From: DATAMF01 sp964472565
Lineage (GTDB): Bacteria; Chloroflexota; Anaerolineae; Aggregatilineales; Aggregatilineaceae
Assembly (NCBI GenBank): GCA_964472565.1
Contig: CAYYNB010000141.1
Coordinates: 1 to 16,289, forward strand
Length of the DNA: 16,289 nt
Direction: 5' to 3'
A model generated the notes under the pieces. That model worked only from the letters and a program-made list of their open reading frames with translations. It had not been told where the DNA came from and ran no database searches. A program made the position numbers and the translations under genes. Of the stretch, positions 13,660 to 16,289 are shown piece by piece (positions within the stretch are counted from its first letter, which is position 1; each line of letters begins with the position of its first letter).

Positions 13660-15249
13660 TTGCCAGGATGTATCAGCAAGACGACGCGAAACGAGGGCGA
13701 ACGACTGATTATCCAGGCGTACAGCACCGCCACCGCCGGGCGTTGTCCGAGGTGTCAACAGAGGTCGGCGCATGGTCACGGATGGTATACCCGCCGCCCC
13801 CAAGACTTGCCGTGCCTTGGGCAGGGTGTCTATCTGGAACTGAGTGTGCGACGATTTCGGTGTGCGAACCCCGGTTGTTCGCAGAAAACCTTCGCCGAAC
13901 GTTTGCCGGACTGTCTGCCGGCTTACGCACGACGCACCACCCGGCTCACAGAGGTTATGCGCCAGATTGGATTCGAGGTCAGCGCGGAGAGCAGTCGCCG
14001 CGTGCTGGGCAGGTTGCGGATTACCACCAGTGGGGATACGGTACTGCGCCTTGTGAAGCGCACGGCCATTCTCAATACGGATGTGCCGCGCGTGGTAGGG
14101 GTGGACGACTGGGCGATCCGCAAAGGCCATCGCTACGGGAGTATGATGGTGGATCAGGAAACCCACCGGGTGGTGGAACTGGTCAAAGGGCGTCTGTCGG
14201 ACGATATTCAACCCTGGTTCAAAGCGCATCCTGAGGTTGAGATCGTCACCCGTGACCGCTCGACCGATTATCGGCATGGACTGGAGGCTGCTGCTCCGCA
14301 AGCGATCCAGATCGCCGACCGTTTTCACCTGCTGATGAACCTACGGAAGTTGGCGCAGCGGGTCGTGACTCCCGCCTACAAACGCCTCAAGAAGCTACCC
14401 GCATCGCCCGACTTGCGCCCTAAATGCCCCCCCTTCGCCCGCTCCCCCGGCGAACAGAAGCTCCAGGCAGCCACCCGGCAGAAACGCCTGGATCTTTACC
14501 ACGAAGTCCAACGATTGAAGCGGGAGGGCATCTCGGCAGCGAATGTCGCGCTCCATCTGAATCGCAACTACTACACCATTCGTGCCCTCTACTGGGCGGA
14601 CACCTTCCCCGAGAGGATGCCAGGCCGTACCCCCCATAGCATCCTCTCGCCCTATGTGGATTATCTCGACCAACGTTTTGCAGTGGGCTGCTCGAATTCA
14701 GCCCAACTCTTTGCTGAAATCCAAACCCAAGGTTATCCAGGCAGTCTGAATGTGGTGCGCCGCTGGCTGCGGGCCAAGCGCTTGCTGGCGGGCGAAGACC
14801 CGATTGCGGTGCGCACCGGGCTAGCCATCACCAACAGTAGTACGCTCCTGCCCTCGAATTACAAACTGAGCTGGCTGCTGGTCTTGCCTCCCGAAAAGCT
14901 CGACAACGAAGACCGTCCCATCCTGGACCATATCCTGCAAGATGCCAGTATGCGTCAGTTCTATAACCTCGCCCAGGATTTTCGTCTGCTGTTGAAAGAC
15001 CGCTCGGTGCCCGCCTTCGATGCTTGGTTGAACACCGCTGACCTCAGCCCTCTCAAAACCGCGCGCACCTTTGCTCAGTCCCTGCGTGCCGAATACCCCT
15101 TTATCCGCGCTGCCCTGGAGTATGAATGGAGCAACGGACAGACTGAAGGCCAAGTGAATCGACTCAAGTTCATCAAGCGCCAGATGTATGGCCGCGCCAG
15201 TTTCGAGTTGCTGCGTCAAAAAGTCCTTTACTACCCTGGTTCTACATAA
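13660..15249 (+). CDS. ISL3-family DDE transposase
   Basis: A 529-aa transposase as read from the TTG at 13660. The N-terminal zinc-binding domain has Cys29, Cys32, Cys68 and Cys73 (RCPRCQQ and RRFRCANPGC), typical of ISL3. A helix-turn-helix-like region follows at about 92-120. The catalytic DDE residues are in VVGVDDWAIRKGHRYG (Asp149/150), IVTRDRSTDY (Asp199) and SNGQTEGQVNRLKFIKRQMY (Glu496). There is no ATG, GTG or TTG in frame between the upstream stop at 13603 and 13660. Family members usually carry a few more residues before LPGC, so initiation at TTG or at a rarer codon just upstream is possible. The last codons and stop lie inside the right inverted repeat. It appears intact and potentially active. 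Confidence 0.93.
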   Translation: MPGCISKTTRNEGERLIIQAYSTATAGRCPRCQQRSAHGHGWYTRRPQDLPCLGQGVYLELSVRRFRCANPGCSQKTFAERLPDCLPAYARRTTRLTEVMRQIGFEVSAESSRRVLGRLRITTSGDTVLRLVKRTAILNTDVPRVVGVDDWAIRKGHRYGSMMVDQETHRVVELVKGRLSDDIQPWFKAHPEVEIVTRDRSTDYRHGLEAAAPQAIQIADRFHLLMNLRKLAQRVVTPAYKRLKKLPASPDLRPKCPPFARSPGEQKLQAATRQKRLDLYHEVQRLKREGISAANVALHLNRNYYTIRALYWADTFPERMPGRTPHSILSPYVDYLDQRFAVGCSNSAQLFAEIQTQGYPGSLNVVRRWLRAKRLLAGEDPIAVRTGLAITNSSTLLPSNYKLSWLLVLPPEKLDNEDRPILDHILQDASMRQFYNLAQDFRLLLKDRSVPAFDAWLNTADLSPLKTARTFAQSLRAEYPFIRAALEYEWSNGQTEGQVNRLKFIKRQMYGRASFELLRQKVLYYPGST

Positions 15250-15263
15250 AGTGCGGAAGAGCC
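15237..15263 (-). repeat. Right terminal inverted repeat of the IS
   Basis: 27-bp end that is the reverse complement of the left end except for one base. It overlaps the final codons of the transposase gene. Confidence 0.93.
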
Positions 15264-15271
15264 GTAACTTT
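15264..15271. repeat. Right target-site duplication of the ISL3-type element
   Basis: GTAACTTT, identical to the 8 bp at 13532-13539. Confidence 0.95.
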
Positions 15272-15384
15272 GCTATCCATTCCCGCAAGTTTGCGCCGCA
15301 AAAACCGTAAACCTACAGCCTGTTGACCCCCCTGCTCTTGTACGATGGTAGATGGCCGAAATCATCTATCTATGGAGCCTGGGT

Positions 15385-16289
15385 ATGGCACGTATCCTGT
15401 TTTTCTGTTTGCTGGTTCTGGTCATTACCGCCTGCGGGGGCGGCGATGATGATTCACCACCGGTGGAAATCACCCCATCTGCCACCATAACCGCCAGTCC
15501 AACGGTGGAGAGCACGCTTGCACCAACCGCCACCCCAACGCTGACGCCAACGGTCACTTCGACGCCGACTGCTTCACCCACACCAACGATCACGCCCACA
15601 CTGGCGACACGGGTGTTAGAAATCACGGCAGTCATGCCTGGCGTGTCCGGTGTTGTGCCGGTTTCCGGCACGCCAGATGCCCTGCCGCTCGATGAGTGGG
15701 TTCGGTTGGAATCAGATCACCCCAACCTGGAATACGTCGCCGGGCAGTGGACACCGATGTGGTCCTGGTCGGCGGGACAAAACGAGTACCGTTACAGCGT
15801 AGACCCGGAGGCCGCCGTGCGCCTGGCGTTTGAAGGTGAAGGGGTGCGGGTGTGTTACGTCGCCTTCTGGAACGGCGGGATTTGGGACATGGTAGTGGAC
15901 GGTCAAGTGGTGGGAACGGTGGACTCCTATTCGTCGGAAGCTCACTTTACCTGCACCGACACCTTTCCGGTCGCGCCGGGGGCGCACACGCTGCTGGTAC
16001 GCAATACGGATCAACGTAATGCTGCCAGTTCGAACATTATGCTCGCCCTGGACGCGGTGCTGGTCTACCGGAGCGATCCTTCATCTGTCGTCACATCCGC
16101 CTCGACGCTCACGCCTTCACCGGAACCGCAGCCTGCCCGGCGGATCGAGCTGATCCAGGGTCCACCCGCCATCCAACCCACCGCCACCGACGCGCCACCC
16201 ACCACCATCACGGTGGCGGTCATCATCGCCTACGACGAAAACGTCAACCGCTCGGTAGACCCGGCGGAAGGCGTGCGCGGTATCCCGGT
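15385..16289 (+). CDS. Secreted lipoprotein with Thr/Pro linker and Ig-like end (3' partial)
   Basis: The frame is open from the ATG at 15385 to the window end (301 complete codons). Residues 1-17 are a lipoprotein signal (ILFFCLLVLVITAC, lipobox ITAC, lipidated Cys17), followed by GGGDDD. Residues about 28-75 are a Thr/Pro/Ser-rich spacer (TPTLTPTVTSTPTASPTPTI), a common cell-surface style in Chloroflexota. A globular domain at about 100-230 looks like a beta-sandwich (VRVCYVAFWNGGIWDMVVDG, and APGAHTLLVRNTD), probably a binding module. After a second Pro/Thr linker, IIAYDENVNRSVDPAEGVRG resembles the start of an SdrD-B-like repeat with a calcium-loop-like acidic pattern. GGAG lies 7 nt before the ATG. 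A TTGACC at 15324-15329 could be its -35, but the -10 is poor. The substrate is unknown. Confidence 0.8.
   Translation, partial: MARILFFCLLVLVITACGGGDDDSPPVEITPSATITASPTVESTLAPTATPTLTPTVTSTPTASPTPTITPTLATRVLEITAVMPGVSGVVPVSGTPDALPLDEWVRLESDHPNLEYVAGQWTPMWSWSAGQNEYRYSVDPEAAVRLAFEGEGVRVCYVAFWNGGIWDMVVDGQVVGTVDSYSSEAHFTCTDTFPVAPGAHTLLVRNTDQRNAASSNIMLALDAVLVYRSDPSSVVTSASTLTPSPEPQPARRIELIQGPPAIQPTATDAPPTTITVAVIIAYDENVNRSVDPAEGVRGIP

Larger units (their letters stand above)
13540..15263 (+). mobile_element. Complete ISL3-family insertion sequence, 1724 bp
   Basis: Terminal inverted repeats of 27 bp at 13540-13566 and 15237-15263 differ at one base. Both begin GGCTCTTCCGCACTTTATG when read inward. 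An exact 8-bp duplication, GTAACTTT, flanks them, and one intact transposase gene fills the element. The intact ends and exact duplication suggest a fairly recent insertion. It landed between the pentapeptide-repeat gene and the lipoprotein gene without breaking either. Its GC-rich composition contrasts with the AT-rich left flank. Confidence 0.95.

Overview
The window looks like accessory DNA from a Chloroflexota bacterium, probably Anaerolineae-like. This is inferred from style rather than from a marker gene. The clues are a Thr/Pro-rich lipoprotein linker, a coiled-coil pentapeptide-repeat membrane protein, STAND/NACHT-type C-termini ending in a YIFIH-(R/K) motif, and frequent GTG/TTG start codons. 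Base composition falls into blocks. Positions 1 to about 2530 and about 11925 to 13531 are clearly AT-rich. The block between them, the insertion sequence and the right end are clearly GC-rich.

Left AT-rich block (1-2495): the 3' end of a membrane NACHT NTPase gene and a class I SAM methyltransferase, both on +. Facing them on - are a small two-helix membrane protein and a short, truncated remnant of a second NACHT gene. The remnant stops exactly where the terminator hairpin of the next gene begins, so this is a likely recombination junction.

GC-rich block (about 2496-11920): a leftward array encodes a DUF3987-type helicase-like protein, a DnaG-like CHC2/Toprim primase, a 73-aa protein, a large serine recombinase, a four-helix membrane protein and an overlapping small zinc ribbon. 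A 423-aa orphan follows, apparently with its own promoter. I read the block as an integrative element with its own replication module (primase plus DUF3987 protein) and integration module (serine recombinase). No relaxase, coupling protein, capsid or packaging gene is visible. Divergent from this array, on +, are two tandem NarL/FixJ-type regulators whose receiver domains both have Gly in place of the phosphoacceptor Asp. The promoter region shared by the DUF3987 gene and the first regulator, and the region before the second regulator, carry the same ATGTCCC/GGGACAT half-sites repeated at a 22-bp period. This is the most striking non-coding signal in the window. It suggests a small private regulatory circuit controlling the element's replication genes.

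Right block (11921-16289): an AT-rich pentapeptide-repeat membrane protein gene with a recognisable promoter. Then comes a complete, recently inserted ISL3-family insertion sequence (1724 bp, 27-bp inverted repeats with one mismatch, exact 8-bp target duplication). Last is the 5' part of a secreted lipoprotein gene that runs off the window.
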